Shown: piece by piece, positions 19,053 through 28,715 of the stretch | How positions within the stretch are numbered: the stretch's first letter is position 1 | Layout: each line of letters opens with the position of its first letter | NCBI GenBank assembly: GCA_003242085.1 | Contig: QBML01000004.1 | Span: 62,001 to 126,000 of the forward strand | Source of the DNA: Pseudanabaena frigida | Lineage (GTDB): Bacteria > Cyanobacteriota > Cyanobacteriia > Pseudanabaenales > Pseudanabaenaceae | DNA length: 64,000 bases | Direction of reading: 5' to 3' | Notes under the pieces: model-generated | What the model was told of the DNA's origin: nothing | Database searches by the model: none | The model's input: only the letters and a program-made list of their open reading frames with translations | Made by a program: the position numbers and the translations under genes

Positions 19053-19766
19053 TTATGCTTCTGCGAGTTTGAGATCGCGCAATGCAGAAACATCAACTTC
19101 GATCGCAGGTCCCATGGTTGCAGATACATAGAGCGATCTCCAATATCTACCCTTTGCGCCAGAAGGACGATTGCGATCGATCGTTTCTTGCAAAGCCTTG
19201 AGGTTCGACAATAGGTCTTCTGCGGGAAATGCTGCCTTGCCAAACAGGATGTGCACAATGCCAGTACGATCGGCACGGAATTCAAGCTTACCAGCTTTGA
19301 ATGCGTTGATTGCGCCACCCAAATCAGTAGTTACCGTACCACCTTTAGGTGAAGGCATCAAGCCTCTTGGACCCAGCAACTTACCGAGTTTGGCAACTTG
19401 AGGCATCATATCAGGTGTAGCAATCAGCAAATCAAAATCCATTCTGCCCTTGCTGATTTCATCAATTAGCTCTTCAGAACCAGCAATGTCTGCACCTGCG
19501 GCAGTTGCTTCAGCAACCTTTTCACCACGAGCAATAACTGCTACACGAATTGTTTGTCCTGTTCCCTTCGGTAAAGTAACCGTTGTCCGTAGTTGTTGAT
19601 CTGCATATTTAGGATCGATTCCTAACCTTACATGCGCTTCTACAGATTCGGGAAACTTAGCGGTTGCAGTTGCCTTTACTAGTTCCAGAGCTTCTATAGG
19701 AGAATAGGGACGCTCTTCCACTTTGCTGAGAGCTTCTCTCAGACGCTTTGATACTTTCTTTGCCAT
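19053..19766 (-). CDS. rplA: 50S ribosomal protein L1
   Basis: 237 residues. An rRNA-binding protein of the L1 stalk and E site. The family signature region [17 protein letters not shown] and [15 protein letters not shown] are clear. In other bacteria L1 also represses the L11-L1 message. It follows rplK in the conserved secE-nusG-rplK-rplA-rplJ-rplL order. Confidence 0.97.
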   Translation of the reverse strand: MAKKVSKRLREALSKVEERPYSPIEALELVKATATAKFPESVEAHVRLGIDPKYADQQLRTTVTLPKGTGQTIRVAVIARGEKVAEATAAGADIAGSEELIDEISKGRMDFDLLIATPDMMPQVAKLGKLLGPRGLMPSPKGGTVTTDLGGAINAFKAGKLEFRADRTGIVHILFGKAAFPAEDLLSNLKALQETIDRNRPSGAKGRYWRSLYVSATMGPAIEVDVSALRDLKLAEA

Positions 19767-19864
19767 GATTACTCCTTTGGGGTGCGATCGGAAAAATTAA
19801 TTCCCTCCCCCAGCTAAAATTTACTTTTACTTAATTCCGATATAAATATCAGAAGAGCTAGAAA

Positions 19865-20290
19865 CTAAGCGCTAATAGTAACGCCCATGTTCTTTGCTGT
19901 ACCTTCAATAATCTTCATTGCTGCATCAATGTCATTTGCATTGATATCAGGCATCTTTGTCTCCGCAATTTGGCGAAGTTGGTCTCTAGAAATGGAACCA
20001 ACCTTTTTACGGTTGGGTTCAGCAGATCCAGATGTAATACCAGCCGCTTTTTGAATGAGAACTGATGCAGGAGGTGTTTTCAGAACGAAAGTAAAGCTGC
20101 GATCTTCATATACTGATATTTCTACAGGAATGACCATGCCTGCTTGATCGGCAGTACGGGCGTTATATTCCTTACAAAACATCATGATATTTACACCATG
20201 TTGCCCCAGAGCAGGACCAACTGGTGGTGTTGGACTTGCCTTGCCAGCATTGAGCGCTAGCTTGATAACTGCTGTAACTTTCTTAGCCAT
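19865..20290 (-). CDS. rplK: 50S ribosomal protein L11
   Basis: 141 residues, the standard length. It binds the GTPase centre of 23S rRNA. The proline-rich [17 protein letters not shown] and C-terminal [16 protein letters not shown] rRNA-binding segments are present. It lies 85 bases downstream of nusG on the same strand. Confidence 0.97.
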   Translation of the reverse strand: MAKKVTAVIKLALNAGKASPTPPVGPALGQHGVNIMMFCKEYNARTADQAGMVIPVEISVYEDRSFTFVLKTPPASVLIQKAAGITSGSAEPNRKKVGSISRDQLRQIAETKMPDINANDIDAAMKIIEGTAKNMGVTISA

Positions 20291-20375
20291 TTGCTTTCTT
20301 AGCCACTTTAATAATAGCCGTTAAAAAATTTACTAAAAGCTCCGCAAACCTAGGTTTGTGTGAATTAATTTCGGA

Positions 20376-21020
20376 TTAATTTTGCTTTTGAACCTGATTG
20401 AACTCTAGTTCTACGGGCGTGTCTCTTCCAAAAATTGAAAGAAGGGCTTTCAGTTTACTGCGCTCTGGGCTAACTTCCACCACTTCACCTTCAAAGTCTT
20501 TGAAAGGTCCAGTAAGCACTTTGATCTTGTCGCCTTGAGCCATATCAATCTTAAGAACGGGCTCTTGTTCGACTGTGACGCGGAAGATTCTTTCGACTTC
20601 TTTTTCTGTCAGAGGACGAGGTTTAACATGTCCGCGACCACGACCATAGTGTCTTTTTTGTTCTGTTCCGACGAAGTTAATTACATGGGGGGTGCTTTTC
20701 ACAGCAAGCCATGCGTCGTCATCAACTTCTAACTGTCCGATTTCATTCCTGACAGTTTTTATCTGAATCAGAACATATCCAGGAAATATTTTTTCCTCAG
20801 AAGTAAGCCGACTACCATCTTTTCTTAGTTTGACTGTCGGTGTCTGCGGAATTTCAATTTGCTTGATCCTATCTTCAACATCAAGGGTTTTGATGCGTTG
20901 TTCTAGGCTTGACTTGACCTTTTTTTCGCAACCTGAAGCAATCTGTACGGCATACCATTGAAACAGTACGTCTGATTCTTCTTGATTACTAGATGAGTGG
21001 TCGATGTCCTCGGTAAACAT
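20376..21020 (-). CDS. nusG: Transcription termination/antitermination factor NusG
   Basis: 214 residues. Binds RNA polymerase and couples it to translation or Rho. The NGN domain (WYAVQIASGCEKKV) and C-terminal KOW domain (DKIKVLTGPFKDFEGEV) are complete. The N-terminal tail of about 20 acidic and serine residues is longer than in E. coli. Its ATG shares one base with the secE stop (TAATG), so the two are translationally coupled. Confidence 0.97.
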   Translation of the reverse strand: MFTEDIDHSSSNQEESDVLFQWYAVQIASGCEKKVKSSLEQRIKTLDVEDRIKQIEIPQTPTVKLRKDGSRLTSEEKIFPGYVLIQIKTVRNEIGQLEVDDDAWLAVKSTPHVINFVGTEQKRHYGRGRGHVKPRPLTEKEVERIFRVTVEQEPVLKIDMAQGDKIKVLTGPFKDFEGEVVEVSPERSKLKALLSIFGRDTPVELEFNQVQKQN

Positions 21021-21271
21021 TATTGAAACACCTGCAATGCGATCGCCTTAAACAAAGCATCAATCAAATAAACAAAGGTTGCAACGGCAACGATCATCAA
21101 AAGAACAGACGCAGACTCACTAATAAGTTGCTGGCGTGTGGGCCAAACAATCTTGCCGAATTCGGCTTTGGAATCTGCAAAAAGTTTAAATATGCTAGAA
21201 GATTCAGATGATGAATCTGATTCAGCTTTTGATACTTCTTTTGGTTGCTCTTTTAGTTCGTTTTTCGTCAT
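21020..21271 (-). CDS. secE: Preprotein translocase subunit SecE
   Basis: 83 residues. The short single-span form typical of most bacteria: an acidic, serine-rich N-terminus, then the conserved amphipathic EFGKIVWPTRQQLISES helix and one membrane helix (about 55-77). It clamps SecY in the translocon. It overlaps nusG by one base. Confidence 0.95.
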   Translation of the reverse strand: MTKNELKEQPKEVSKAESDSSSESSSIFKLFADSKAEFGKIVWPTRQQLISESASVLLMIVAVATFVYLIDALFKAIALQVFQ

Positions 21272-21360
21272 AGCGGCAACTCTTGCGATCCCTTTACAAT
21301 CTTTGTAAATGCGGTTTGTCTAAATACAATCTTGTAAACAATCTTGTAAAAGTGGTGAAG

Positions 21361-21433
21361 CGCGCCCTGGAGGACTCGAACCTCCGACATCAGGTTTTGG
21401 AGACCTGCGTTCTACCAACTGAACTAAGGACGC
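21361..21433 (-). tRNA. trnW: tRNA-Trp (CCA)
   Basis: A 73-base cloverleaf on the minus strand. Acceptor GCGTCCT pairs with AGGGCGC (one G-T) and the discriminator is G. The anticodon arm CAGGT-CTCCAAA-ACCTG gives anticodon CCA. The T arm GGAGG-TTCGAGT-CCTCC is perfect. The 3' CCA is not encoded. It stands just upstream of secE, a frequent position for tRNA-Trp. Confidence 0.96.
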
Positions 21434-21521
21434 ACGTAGTAAAAACACAATTTTGATACGTAACCAGCTATATCAAATGTATCAAAATAGTATTTGATAC
21501 CTAGTATAACTTTAGATGGCT

Positions 21522-21884
21522 CTATAGTGGTCGATCAAATCGTTGTTTAAGACGAGTTGCTTTACCAACAAGGTCACGTAAGTAGTAGAGCTTGGCACGA
21601 CGAACTTTACCACGACGAATCACTTTGATGCTTTCAATTTGTGGAGAGTGCAGCAAGAAGGCTCGCTCAACTCCAATGCCTTGAAATACTCGACGTACTG
21701 TAATGACAGAGTTAATGCCAGAACCACGTCTCGCGATGATTACGCCTTCGTAAGGTTGAGTGCGTTCTTTGCCGCCCTCTTTGATCCTAACTCCAACCTT
21801 AACAGTATCCCCTACATAAATTGTAGGTAGATCCGTTTTGATATATTCCGCTTCAATTGAGCGGATGATTTCAGAAGCGTTCAT
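21522..21884 (-). CDS. rplS: 50S ribosomal protein L19
   Basis: 120 residues from ATG at 21882-21884; the frame extends to 21911 but the family starts here ([15 protein letters not shown]). The signature [21 protein letters not shown] is at the C-terminus. L19 sits at the 30S-50S interface. It lies upstream of tRNA-Trp on the same strand. Confidence 0.96.
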   Translation of the reverse strand: MNASEIIRSIEAEYIKTDLPTIYVGDTVKVGVRIKEGGKERTQPYEGVIIARRGSGINSVITVRRVFQGIGVERAFLLHSPQIESIKVIRRGKVRRAKLYYLRDLVGKATRLKQRFDRPL

Positions 21885-21954
21885 GAGGAATGCCAAAAAA
21901 GTCGCGATCATCTATGTTAGAGCATGAATGATCTAATGTCTATAAGTTTTGCAA

Positions 21955-21999
21955 AAAAAAGTTTAGATATAGCGTGAAGCAATATATCTAAACTTTTTT
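21955..21999 (-). terminator. Terminator overlapping the mnmD stop
   Basis: A perfect 17-bp stem (21955-21971 with 21983-21999) with an 11-base loop. The mnmD stop codon (21988-21990) is inside one arm, and six U residues end the minus-strand transcript. Confidence 0.8.
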
Positions 22000-22839
22000 A
22001 CGTAGGCTAGAGCTTGGTGGAAGTTGGCTATTTTTTTGTTCGTTTTGGCGGATTTCAATAATTTCTGAGGCTGTGGCTTGTAAGGTGCGATCGCGATAGG
22101 GAATAGCCGCACGAGTCTTGAGAAAGGCTGCCTCAGTGTCAGAGATAGGTGGTAGTGGTGTGGGCGGTAAAGCGGCGATCGTGCTGGGGGATTTACGTCC
22201 GACAGGGGCGATCGCCCCAATTTGTAATCCAGCCATCAGCATGGCAGCACGAACAGCGGCGGATGAGGAATAAGTAACGAGATAGCCGTCGGGTTTGAGG
22301 CGGTTGGCTAAATGTTGGATAAATTCTACTGTCCAGAGTTGGGGACAATGGGGCGGCGAGAAGGGATCGAGAAAAATAGCATCTGCCCATTTGGGCGGAA
22401 CTTGGCTAATAGTTTGCCTTGCATCACCAATAAACAGGTGTAAAGATAAATCTTCAGTTTCGACGAATTGACTTTCGGCTGCGGTTTTGAGGATTTGGGC
22501 GATCGCTGTTTGCCAAATATCTACTAGTCCAGTAGCGATCGCTTTTTGTGGGACTTCGAGATTGTTTTCGAGGGCGATGATGTGGAGATTGGCAATGCGA
22601 TTTTGTAATTCTGATACAGAGGCGATCGCGGCGGCGCTGTTATAACCTAAGCCATAACAAACATCAAGGATGTTGAGTTGAGTTTGAGATTTGGCTTTTT
22701 CGGCAATTTTGGCAGGAATAACAAATTTAGCTTCGGCTTCGTGTTTTGCGCCATGAGAGCTATGAAATGTTTCTTGAAAGGCTTCTGACCAAAAAGTGAC
22801 AGATCCATCTTTGGTAGGGAAAAGTGAAAGTGTATCCAT
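21988..22839 (-). CDS. mnmD: MnmD-type tRNA (mnm5s2U34)-methyltransferase
   Basis: 283 residues. SAM-dependent methyltransferase homologous to the MnmC2 half of MnmC, which completes the wobble-uridine modification of some tRNAs. The MTA domain shows DVCYGLGYNSAAA (SAM loop) and the catalytic-region motif DPFSPPHCPQLWT. There is no FAD-oxidase domain, so it is the stand-alone form known from cyanobacteria and plants. The start follows the conserved opening TKDGSVTFWSEAFQETFHS. Confidence 0.9.
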   Translation of the reverse strand: MDTLSLFPTKDGSVTFWSEAFQETFHSSHGAKHEAEAKFVIPAKIAEKAKSQTQLNILDVCYGLGYNSAAAIASVSELQNRIANLHIIALENNLEVPQKAIATGLVDIWQTAIAQILKTAAESQFVETEDLSLHLFIGDARQTISQVPPKWADAIFLDPFSPPHCPQLWTVEFIQHLANRLKPDGYLVTYSSSAAVRAAMLMAGLQIGAIAPVGRKSPSTIAALPPTPLPPISDTEAAFLKTRAAIPYRDRTLQATASEIIEIRQNEQKNSQLPPSSSLRKKV

Positions 22840-22853
22840 AAGCCATTTGTGAT

Positions 22854-22902
22854 ATTCAAAGCGATATTTTCAGCACTTAGTGCTGAAAATATCGCTTTGA
22901 AT
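22854..22902 (-). terminator. 23-bp perfect hairpin between ilvD and mnmD
   Basis: Perfect stem with loop TTA (left arm 22854-22876, right arm 22880-22902), ten bases after the ilvD stop on the minus strand and 15 bases before the mnmD start. It probably ends ilvD transcription. Confidence 0.75.
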
Positions 22903-22911
22903 TATAGCGAT

Positions 22912-24597
22912 CTAAAACAGATCTAAATCAGTTACAGCACCTTTGCTGCTGGTCGAAACAAGCTTGGCATATTTTGCCAAAACCCCCTTGGTGTAGCGAG
23001 GTGTAGGAGCCTTCCAATTTGCACGACGACTGGCTAGTTCCTCGTCGCTGACATTGAGTTGAATCAAGCGCTGATGAGCATCAATCGTGATCGAGTCACC
23101 TTCATTTACTAAGGCGATCGTACCACCCACAAAAGCTTCAGGGGCGACGTGTCCGACTACCATGCCATAGGTTCCACCAGAGAAGCGTCCATCGGTGATT
23201 AAGCCCACGGAGTCACCTAAACCAGCACCGATAATGGCACTGGTTGGCGCTAGCATTTCGCGCATCCCAGGACCTCCCTTGGGTCCTTCGTAGCGAATGA
23301 CGAGAATATCACCTGCATTGATCTTGTTATCGAGAATGGCGGCAAGGGAATCTTCTTCTGATTCAAAAACACGAGCGGGACCAGTGATAATCGGATTTTT
23401 GACACCAGAGATTTTTGCCACTGCACCTTCTTCAGCAAGGTTTCCTCTAAGGACGGCGAGATGTCCTTGCTTGTACATGGGGCGATCCCAAGGACGGATC
23501 ACGTTTTGATCGGCACGAGGCTCGGCAGGAATATCTTTTAGCACTTCTTCAATGGTTTGACCAGTAATCGTGATGCAGTCACCATGTAATAAGCCATGAA
23601 CTAAAAGCATCTTCATCACTTGAGGAATGCCACCTGCTTTATGAAGATCGGTTGCTACATACTTTCCTGATGGCTTGAGGTCACAGAGTACGGGAACACG
23701 CTCGCGGATACGCTCGAAATCATCAAGATTCCATTCGACTTCTGCGGAATGGGCGATCGCCAAAAAGTGTAAGACTGCATTTGTCGAACCACCAACAGCC
23801 ATCACAACCGAAATTGCATTTTCGATGGACTTACGGGTGATGATGTCGCGAGGCAACAAATTATTACGAATTGCATTTACTAAAACAGTGCCAGCCAATT
23901 CAGTATTAGCTGCTTTTTCGGGAGCAACCGCAGACATTGTAGAGGAATACATCAAGCTCATGCCCATCGCTTCAAATGCCGATGACATCGTGTTTGCTGT
24001 GTACATTCCTCCGCAAGAACCTGCTGTCGGGCAAGCATTGCGCTCAACTGCATTTAGTCTGGCTTCATCAATTTTGCCAGCGCTAAATTGACCAACCGCT
24101 TCAAAGGAACTAACTACGGTTAAATCTTCGCCATCAAGATGCCCGGGCTCGATTGTGCCACCATAGACAAAAATCGCGGGAATGTTCATGCGTGCCATCG
24201 CGATCATCGCTCCAGGCATATTCTTATCGCACCCGCCGATCGCTAAAACGCCATCCATGCTCTGACCAGTACAGGCAGTTTCGATAGAGTCTGCAATTAC
24301 GTCACGTGAGACGAGAGAATATTTCATTCCCTCGGTTCCCATAGAGATCCCATCGCTAATTGTGATCGTGCCAAAAACTTGAGGCATCCCATTAGCCGCA
24401 CGAATCCCTGCTTCAGCACGGATGGCTAGAGGCGCAATGCCCATATTACAAGGGGTGATCGTACTGTGAGCGCTTGCTACACCAACAATAGGTTTAGTAA
24501 AATCTGAGTCTTCGAAACCAACTGCGCGTAACATGGCGCGGTTTGGCGATCGCTGCACACCTTCGGTAATTGCACGACTGCGGCGATTATCGGACAT
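22912..24597 (-). CDS. ilvD: Dihydroxy-acid dehydratase
   Basis: 561 residues, the full family length. It dehydrates dihydroxy acids in isoleucine and valine synthesis using an iron-sulfur cluster. Cluster-binding cysteines lie in [16 protein letters not shown] and [15 protein letters not shown], and DGRFSGGT is near the C-terminus. The gene is monocistronic and ends at a hairpin. Confidence 0.97.
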   Translation of the reverse strand: MSDNRRSRAITEGVQRSPNRAMLRAVGFEDSDFTKPIVGVASAHSTITPCNMGIAPLAIRAEAGIRAANGMPQVFGTITISDGISMGTEGMKYSLVSRDVIADSIETACTGQSMDGVLAIGGCDKNMPGAMIAMARMNIPAIFVYGGTIEPGHLDGEDLTVVSSFEAVGQFSAGKIDEARLNAVERNACPTAGSCGGMYTANTMSSAFEAMGMSLMYSSTMSAVAPEKAANTELAGTVLVNAIRNNLLPRDIITRKSIENAISVVMAVGGSTNAVLHFLAIAHSAEVEWNLDDFERIRERVPVLCDLKPSGKYVATDLHKAGGIPQVMKMLLVHGLLHGDCITITGQTIEEVLKDIPAEPRADQNVIRPWDRPMYKQGHLAVLRGNLAEEGAVAKISGVKNPIITGPARVFESEEDSLAAILDNKINAGDILVIRYEGPKGGPGMREMLAPTSAIIGAGLGDSVGLITDGRFSGGTYGMVVGHVAPEAFVGGTIALVNEGDSITIDAHQRLIQLNVSDEELASRRANWKAPTPRYTKGVLAKYAKLVSTSSKGAVTDLDLF

Positions 24598-24686
24598 AGT
24601 TCAAAATCTCTTGAGTTAGCTTAACTAAAACATTTTAGAATTTTTAGACCCTAGCATAATAAATTTGGACTATCGACAATTACCAG

Positions 24687-25112
24687 ATGCAATTACCCAA
24701 TCGTTTTGACCGATACGCTTTTCTCAGTGTCACTGCAGTGACCATGGGGCTTTTACTATATGGCTGTGGTGAAAGTAAGGTTTCTCAATGTAACAAAGTT
24801 GTTACTGTTGCTAATAAGACTAAAACTTTAGCAGTTCCCAAGGATGTAACGGGTTTTGTGTCACTTGCTGAAAATATCGATCAAATTCGTATAGAAGTAC
24901 AGGCAGTAGCAGTGCAAGACTCGAAACTCAAGGAATTGCAAGTGCAGTTATTAGGTATGTACGGGGATGTTTCCCAAGCTCTGAAGGCTAAGGCTAAGGC
25001 GACGGAGGCTAAAGATAAAAATGCCTTGGACAAGGCTAAGCAAGATTTAGAAACTTCAGTGGGGAAAGAAAACGATATCGTTGATCGCCTTAACGCCTTG
25101 TGTACCAAATAG
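24687..25112 (+). CDS. Putative lipoprotein, helical
   Basis: 141 residues. The signal sequence ends in a lipobox LLYGC with the cysteine near residue 27, so it is likely lipid-anchored. The mature part is alpha-helical and lysine/alanine-rich (KAKAKATEAKDKN), probably coiled coil, with two further cysteines, one early and one near the C-terminus (NALCTK). I do not recognise the family. It converges on tadA across a hairpin that contains both stop codons. Confidence 0.75.
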   Translation: MQLPNRFDRYAFLSVTAVTMGLLLYGCGESKVSQCNKVVTVANKTKTLAVPKDVTGFVSLAENIDQIRIEVQAVAVQDSKLKELQVQLLGMYGDVSQALKAKAKATEAKDKNALDKAKQDLETSVGKENDIVDRLNALCTK

Positions 25113-25143
25113 ATAAGAATGAGGCTTTACGCCATTCTTATCT
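25111..25143. terminator. Shared terminator holding two stop codons
   Basis: A perfect 11-bp stem (25111-25121 with 25133-25143). The lipoprotein stop TAG (25110-25112) opens the left arm and the tadA stop (25138-25140) is in the right arm, so a single hairpin serves both converging genes. Confidence 0.75.
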
Positions 25144-25605
25144 TCTGAGATTTTTGAACCAAGACTGTAATAATTCTTGACATTTATGTTCGCGTATTCC
25201 TGCAATCGCTTCCAGCTTATGAAAAGACACAGGACTATCGGGTAAATTTGCCACAGTCCTAATCGATCCTGATTTCGGATCGTCTGCGCCATAGACTAAA
25301 GTACTAATCCGTGCCTGCAAGATAGCTCCCGCACACATTGGACAAGGCTCCAAGGTGACATAGAGCGTACTGCCAGTCAGGTGCCAATCTTGTAATACTC
25401 GCGCCGCCTCACGAATCGCCACAATTTCAGCATGGGCAGTGGGATCTCGTTCTCGTTCTTTGCGATTTACACCAGTCGAGATCTCCTCCCCCAAACGATT
25501 TACAATCACTGCACCCACGGGAATTTCTCCCATAGATCCTGCTTCTTTTGCTAAAGCGATCGCTCGATCCATCCAAATTTGATGGATTGCTAGATTTTCA
25601 ATCAT
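25138..25605 (-). CDS. tadA: tRNA-specific adenosine deaminase
   Basis: About 155 residues from ATG at 25603-25605; an upstream TTG at 25624-25626 is less likely. Converts A34 to inosine in tRNA-Arg. The zinc-binding deaminase motifs are intact: AHAEI with the proton-shuttling glutamate and EPCPMCAGAI with both cysteines. Confidence 0.94.
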   Translation of the reverse strand: MIENLAIHQIWMDRAIALAKEAGSMGEIPVGAVIVNRLGEEISTGVNRKERERDPTAHAEIVAIREAARVLQDWHLTGSTLYVTLEPCPMCAGAILQARISTLVYGADDPKSGSIRTVANLPDSPVSFHKLEAIAGIREHKCQELLQSWFKNLRR

Positions 25606-25652
25606 TTTTTCTATCTCAGATCCCAAAATTATTAAGGGTTCAGCAATTCAAT

Positions 25653-25707
25653 AAATAACTGATTTTTGATGGTGCGGCTTTGCCGCGCCATCAAAAATCA
25701 GTTATTT
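25653..25707. repeat. 26-bp hairpin between divergent tadA and metG
   Basis: Left arm 25653-25678, loop TTT, right arm 25682-25707, one G-T pair. It lies upstream of both flanking genes, so it cannot be their terminator. Core GGTGCGGC/GCCGCGCC. Either a fold-back element or a metG leader structure, since the wobble favours a plus-strand RNA. Confidence 0.8.
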
Positions 25708-25805
25708 GCCCTAAGCTGTGAAGCCTAGTTAATAATTTTTGGGCTTAATGTTACATTTCCCGCCATTTTTTTGCAAAATGGTATTAGTCCTGAATTGAGT
25801 CTTCT

Positions 25806-27377
25806 ATGTCCCTAGAACCGATCGCTTTAACTACACCACTTTTTTATGTCAACGATCGCCCACATATTGGTAGCGCTTACCCCACGATCGCTGCCGATGC
25901 TTTTGCACGGTTCTATCGGCTCAAAGGACATCCAGTCATGTTTGTAACTGGTACAGATGAACACGGACAAAAAATTCAGCGCACTGCCGAAAAAAATCAT
26001 CTATCGCCCCAAGAACATTGCGATCGTACCGTCGCCGAATTTTATTCACTCTGGGAAAAATTTAATATTCGTTTTGATCGGTTTACGCGGACTACTGCCC
26101 CGAAGCATCAAGCGATCGTAAATGAATTTTTTCAACGGGTTTATGATGCGGGTGATATTTACTTAAATCAGCAAAAGGGCTGGTACTGCGTCGCTTGCGA
26201 AGAATTTAAAGAAGAGCGCGAACTCCCCGAAAGCCATCATTGCCCAATCCATACTAACGTCGTCTGTGAATGGCGCGACGAACCAAATTATTTCTTTCGT
26301 CTTTCGAAATATCAAGATGCACTAGATGCATTTCACGAAGCTCATCCTGACTTCATTCAACCCGAAAGCCGTCGTAACGAAGTTCTTGGCTTTATGAAAC
26401 AAGGCTTACAGGATTTTTCGATTTCCCGCGTTAACCTTGATTGGGGTTTTCCGATTCCCACCGATCCCACCCATACGATCTACGTGTGGTTCGATGCTTT
26501 GTTGGGCTATGTCACAGCACTACTAGATCCTGACGATGAACCGACTCTAGAAAATGCCCTTAAAAAGTGGTATCCCTTCAATCTGCACATTATCGGTAAA
26601 GATATATTAAGATTTCATGCGATTTATTGGCCAGCGATGCTCATGTCTGCTGGACTGGCTTTACCAAAGCGGGTGTTTGGTCATGGTTTGTTAACAAAAG
26701 ATGGCTTGAAAATGGGTAAAACTTTGGGCAATACCATCGATCCCTATGAGCTAGTCGATCGCTTTGGAGCCGATCCAATTCGCTATTACTTCTTAAAAGA
26801 AATTGAATTTGGTAAAGATGGGGACTTTAACGAAGATAGATTTATTGCGATCGTTAATGCCGATCTCGCTAATAGTCTGGGTAATTTGCTAAATCGCACC
26901 CTTGGAATGGTTAGTAAATATTGCCAACAAACCATACCCTCATACGATCCCCACGATCCCAGTGAGGTGTCGGAATTAATTCGTCCAGTTATCAAACAAG
27001 CTACATCTTTAGGCGATCGCGTTGCTCTCGATTACGAGAATCTCAACTTTCGTGAAGCTTGCGAGAAAATCTTAGAACTGATCTGGAATTGCAACAAATT
27101 AATTGACGAAACCACACCTTGGAAGCAATTTAAAGCAGGCAAACAGCAAGAAGTTAATGAAACTTTGTATACCTTACTAGAAGCGGTAAGAATCTCTGTT
27201 TACCTCCTGTCGCCAATTATGCCAAAACTAAGCATTGCGGCGTATAAACAATTAGCCCTAGCTTTTAGTGAAACAGATCCCCCTGATTGGAGTCATACAA
27301 ATTGGGGAATACTAAAATCAGGTCAAGTCTTAGATTCCCCAACTCCGATTTTTCAACGCATTGAAAATAATAATTAA
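25806..27377 (+). CDS. metG: Methionine-tRNA ligase
   Basis: 523 residues. Class I synthetase that charges tRNA-Met. The HIGH-type motif reads PHIGSAY, the zinc/connective region has CVACEEF and HHCPIH, and the KMSKS loop is KMGKT. It lacks the C-terminal tRNA-binding (Trbp111-like) domain found in E. coli. The anticodon-binding helical domain follows the KMGKT loop. Confidence 0.96.
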   Translation: MSLEPIALTTPLFYVNDRPHIGSAYPTIAADAFARFYRLKGHPVMFVTGTDEHGQKIQRTAEKNHLSPQEHCDRTVAEFYSLWEKFNIRFDRFTRTTAPKHQAIVNEFFQRVYDAGDIYLNQQKGWYCVACEEFKEERELPESHHCPIHTNVVCEWRDEPNYFFRLSKYQDALDAFHEAHPDFIQPESRRNEVLGFMKQGLQDFSISRVNLDWGFPIPTDPTHTIYVWFDALLGYVTALLDPDDEPTLENALKKWYPFNLHIIGKDILRFHAIYWPAMLMSAGLALPKRVFGHGLLTKDGLKMGKTLGNTIDPYELVDRFGADPIRYYFLKEIEFGKDGDFNEDRFIAIVNADLANSLGNLLNRTLGMVSKYCQQTIPSYDPHDPSEVSELIRPVIKQATSLGDRVALDYENLNFREACEKILELIWNCNKLIDETTPWKQFKAGKQQEVNETLYTLLEAVRISVYLLSPIMPKLSIAAYKQLALAFSETDPPDWSHTNWGILKSGQVLDSPTPIFQRIENNN

Positions 27378-27745
27378 TTGCATAAATTTTTTAACAGTTG
27401 AGTTTCTTGAATTTAATGCTTAAACTCATATGACCATAAGTAGATCTACTTCTCTGAGTATATTTACTTATGGTGTATAATCAAGAATAAGTTATAAAAG
27501 TGGTTTACCTGTTTTTATAAACTTTGCATAAAAAATCGTTTTTAATTTTAAAATCACTTTAAATTTATTTTTTAATAATTTTTTAATAGTCTTGGGATAA
27601 GACTTAATTACTTTGTTAAGAGTTACTTTTAACGTCCGATGCTAATTCTGAATGAACTATGCGTCAGTTTATTAAAAAGTTTTAAGAGGTTTCTCTGAAT
27701 TAGGTAAACGAATTAGATAAACAATTAGGACGGTTTTAAGTACCA
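27378..27745. other. AT-rich 368-base gap before the LabA-like gene
   Basis: No open frame of note. It holds an inverted repeat ACCATAAGTA/TACTTATGGT (27433-27442 and 27465-27474) about 55 bases after the metG stop, which might be a weak terminator or an operator. It also holds two tandem 13-bp copies of GAATTAGRTAAAC (27697-27722) just before the next gene. No strong promoter is evident to me. Confidence 0.5.
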
Positions 27746-28435
27746 ATGCTAATACCCAAGCTTCATCCCACAGCACTAGATAATAAACGTTTTATAGGCA
27801 AAAGTATGTTACCTTTCGAGCAGGATTCTGGTTTCAAGCCAGACCAAATTTTAGAAAATCGAGGGCGAGTTGCCATCTTCATCGATGGCTCAAATCTTTT
27901 CTACGCAGCTTTGCAATTAGGCATTGAAATCGACTACACCAAGTTGCTTTTATGTCTTACCGATGGTTCGCGCTTACTACGGGCTTTTTTCTATACAGGC
28001 GTCGATCGTACTAATGAGAAGCAACAGGGCTTTTTATTATGGATGCGCCGCAATGGTTATCGAGTTATTTCTAAGGAACTCGTACAACTGCCAGATGGTT
28101 CTAAAAAGGCCAACCTTGATGTCGAAATCGCTGTAGACATGATGGCTTTGATCGGTTCCTATGATACGGCGGTACTGGTCAGCGGTGATGGGGATCTTGC
28201 TTATGCTGTTGATGCAGCTAGCTATCGCGGAGTGCGCGTTGAGGTTGTCAGCTTGAGATCGATGACCAGCGATCATCTAATTAATGTTGCCGATCGTTAT
28301 GTCGATCTTGAAGCAATTAAAGAGGATATTATGAAAATATCGCGTCCTCAAGCTTCATCAACCCCATCTATTGCTAGCTATACATACAGACCAATCTCTG
28401 GGATTGCGGCTCTAGATAATGATAGCAATGCTTAG
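27746..28435 (+). CDS. LabA-like NYN-domain protein
   Basis: 229 residues. The NYN (PIN-like) domain spans about residues 40-200, with the acidic residues FIDGSN, LDVEIAVDMM and SGDGDL expected for a metal-dependent RNase fold. In Synechococcus, LabA of this family affects circadian gene output. Most members are uncharacterised. An internal ATG at 27806 is a possible alternative start. The C-terminal 30 residues are serine/threonine-rich. Confidence 0.87.
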   Translation: MLIPKLHPTALDNKRFIGKSMLPFEQDSGFKPDQILENRGRVAIFIDGSNLFYAALQLGIEIDYTKLLLCLTDGSRLLRAFFYTGVDRTNEKQQGFLLWMRRNGYRVISKELVQLPDGSKKANLDVEIAVDMMALIGSYDTAVLVSGDGDLAYAVDAASYRGVRVEVVSLRSMTSDHLINVADRYVDLEAIKEDIMKISRPQASSTPSIASYTYRPISGIAALDNDSNA

Positions 28436-28494
28436 TAACCAACTTTAGATAACAGCTATTGTTGGGATTCTATAGAAAACTAATTTCAAAAACA

Positions 28495-28523
28495 TTGACA
28501 GAAGTTGCCATTGTCAATATATT
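28495..28523 (+). promoter_or_regulatory. Likely promoter of the rpsM operon
   Basis: Consensus TTGACA (28495-28500), a 17-base spacer and TATATT (28518-28523). It is about 190 bases before rpsM, which leaves a long leader. An inverted repeat ATTGACA/TGTCAAT overlaps the -35 and spacer. Confidence 0.6.
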
Positions 28524-28715
28524 ATAGAGTTCGCTGTAAAATATGCCGTCTTCGTAATTTGCTCCTGCTGATTGTAGCTAACCCACTGCATAGGACGCAC
28601 GCTCTCGCGAAGATTGTTGTTTTGTACAGCTACCTGTCCATCCAAAAGATTCCTCAAAACGGGCTTTTAGGGAGAACACAAAATTGAAAACTGACAACAA
28701 ATTGGGAGACTTATA

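Noticed and set aside
23675-24091. 138-codon frame opposite ilvD
   Set aside because: ilvD is full-length and conserved in this stretch, and the antisense frame has no recognisable motif.
28505-28687. 60-codon frame upstream of rpsM as a gene
   Set aside because: It overlaps the likely promoter, has a TTG start and no ribosome site; only the possible rpmJ relic within it is reported.
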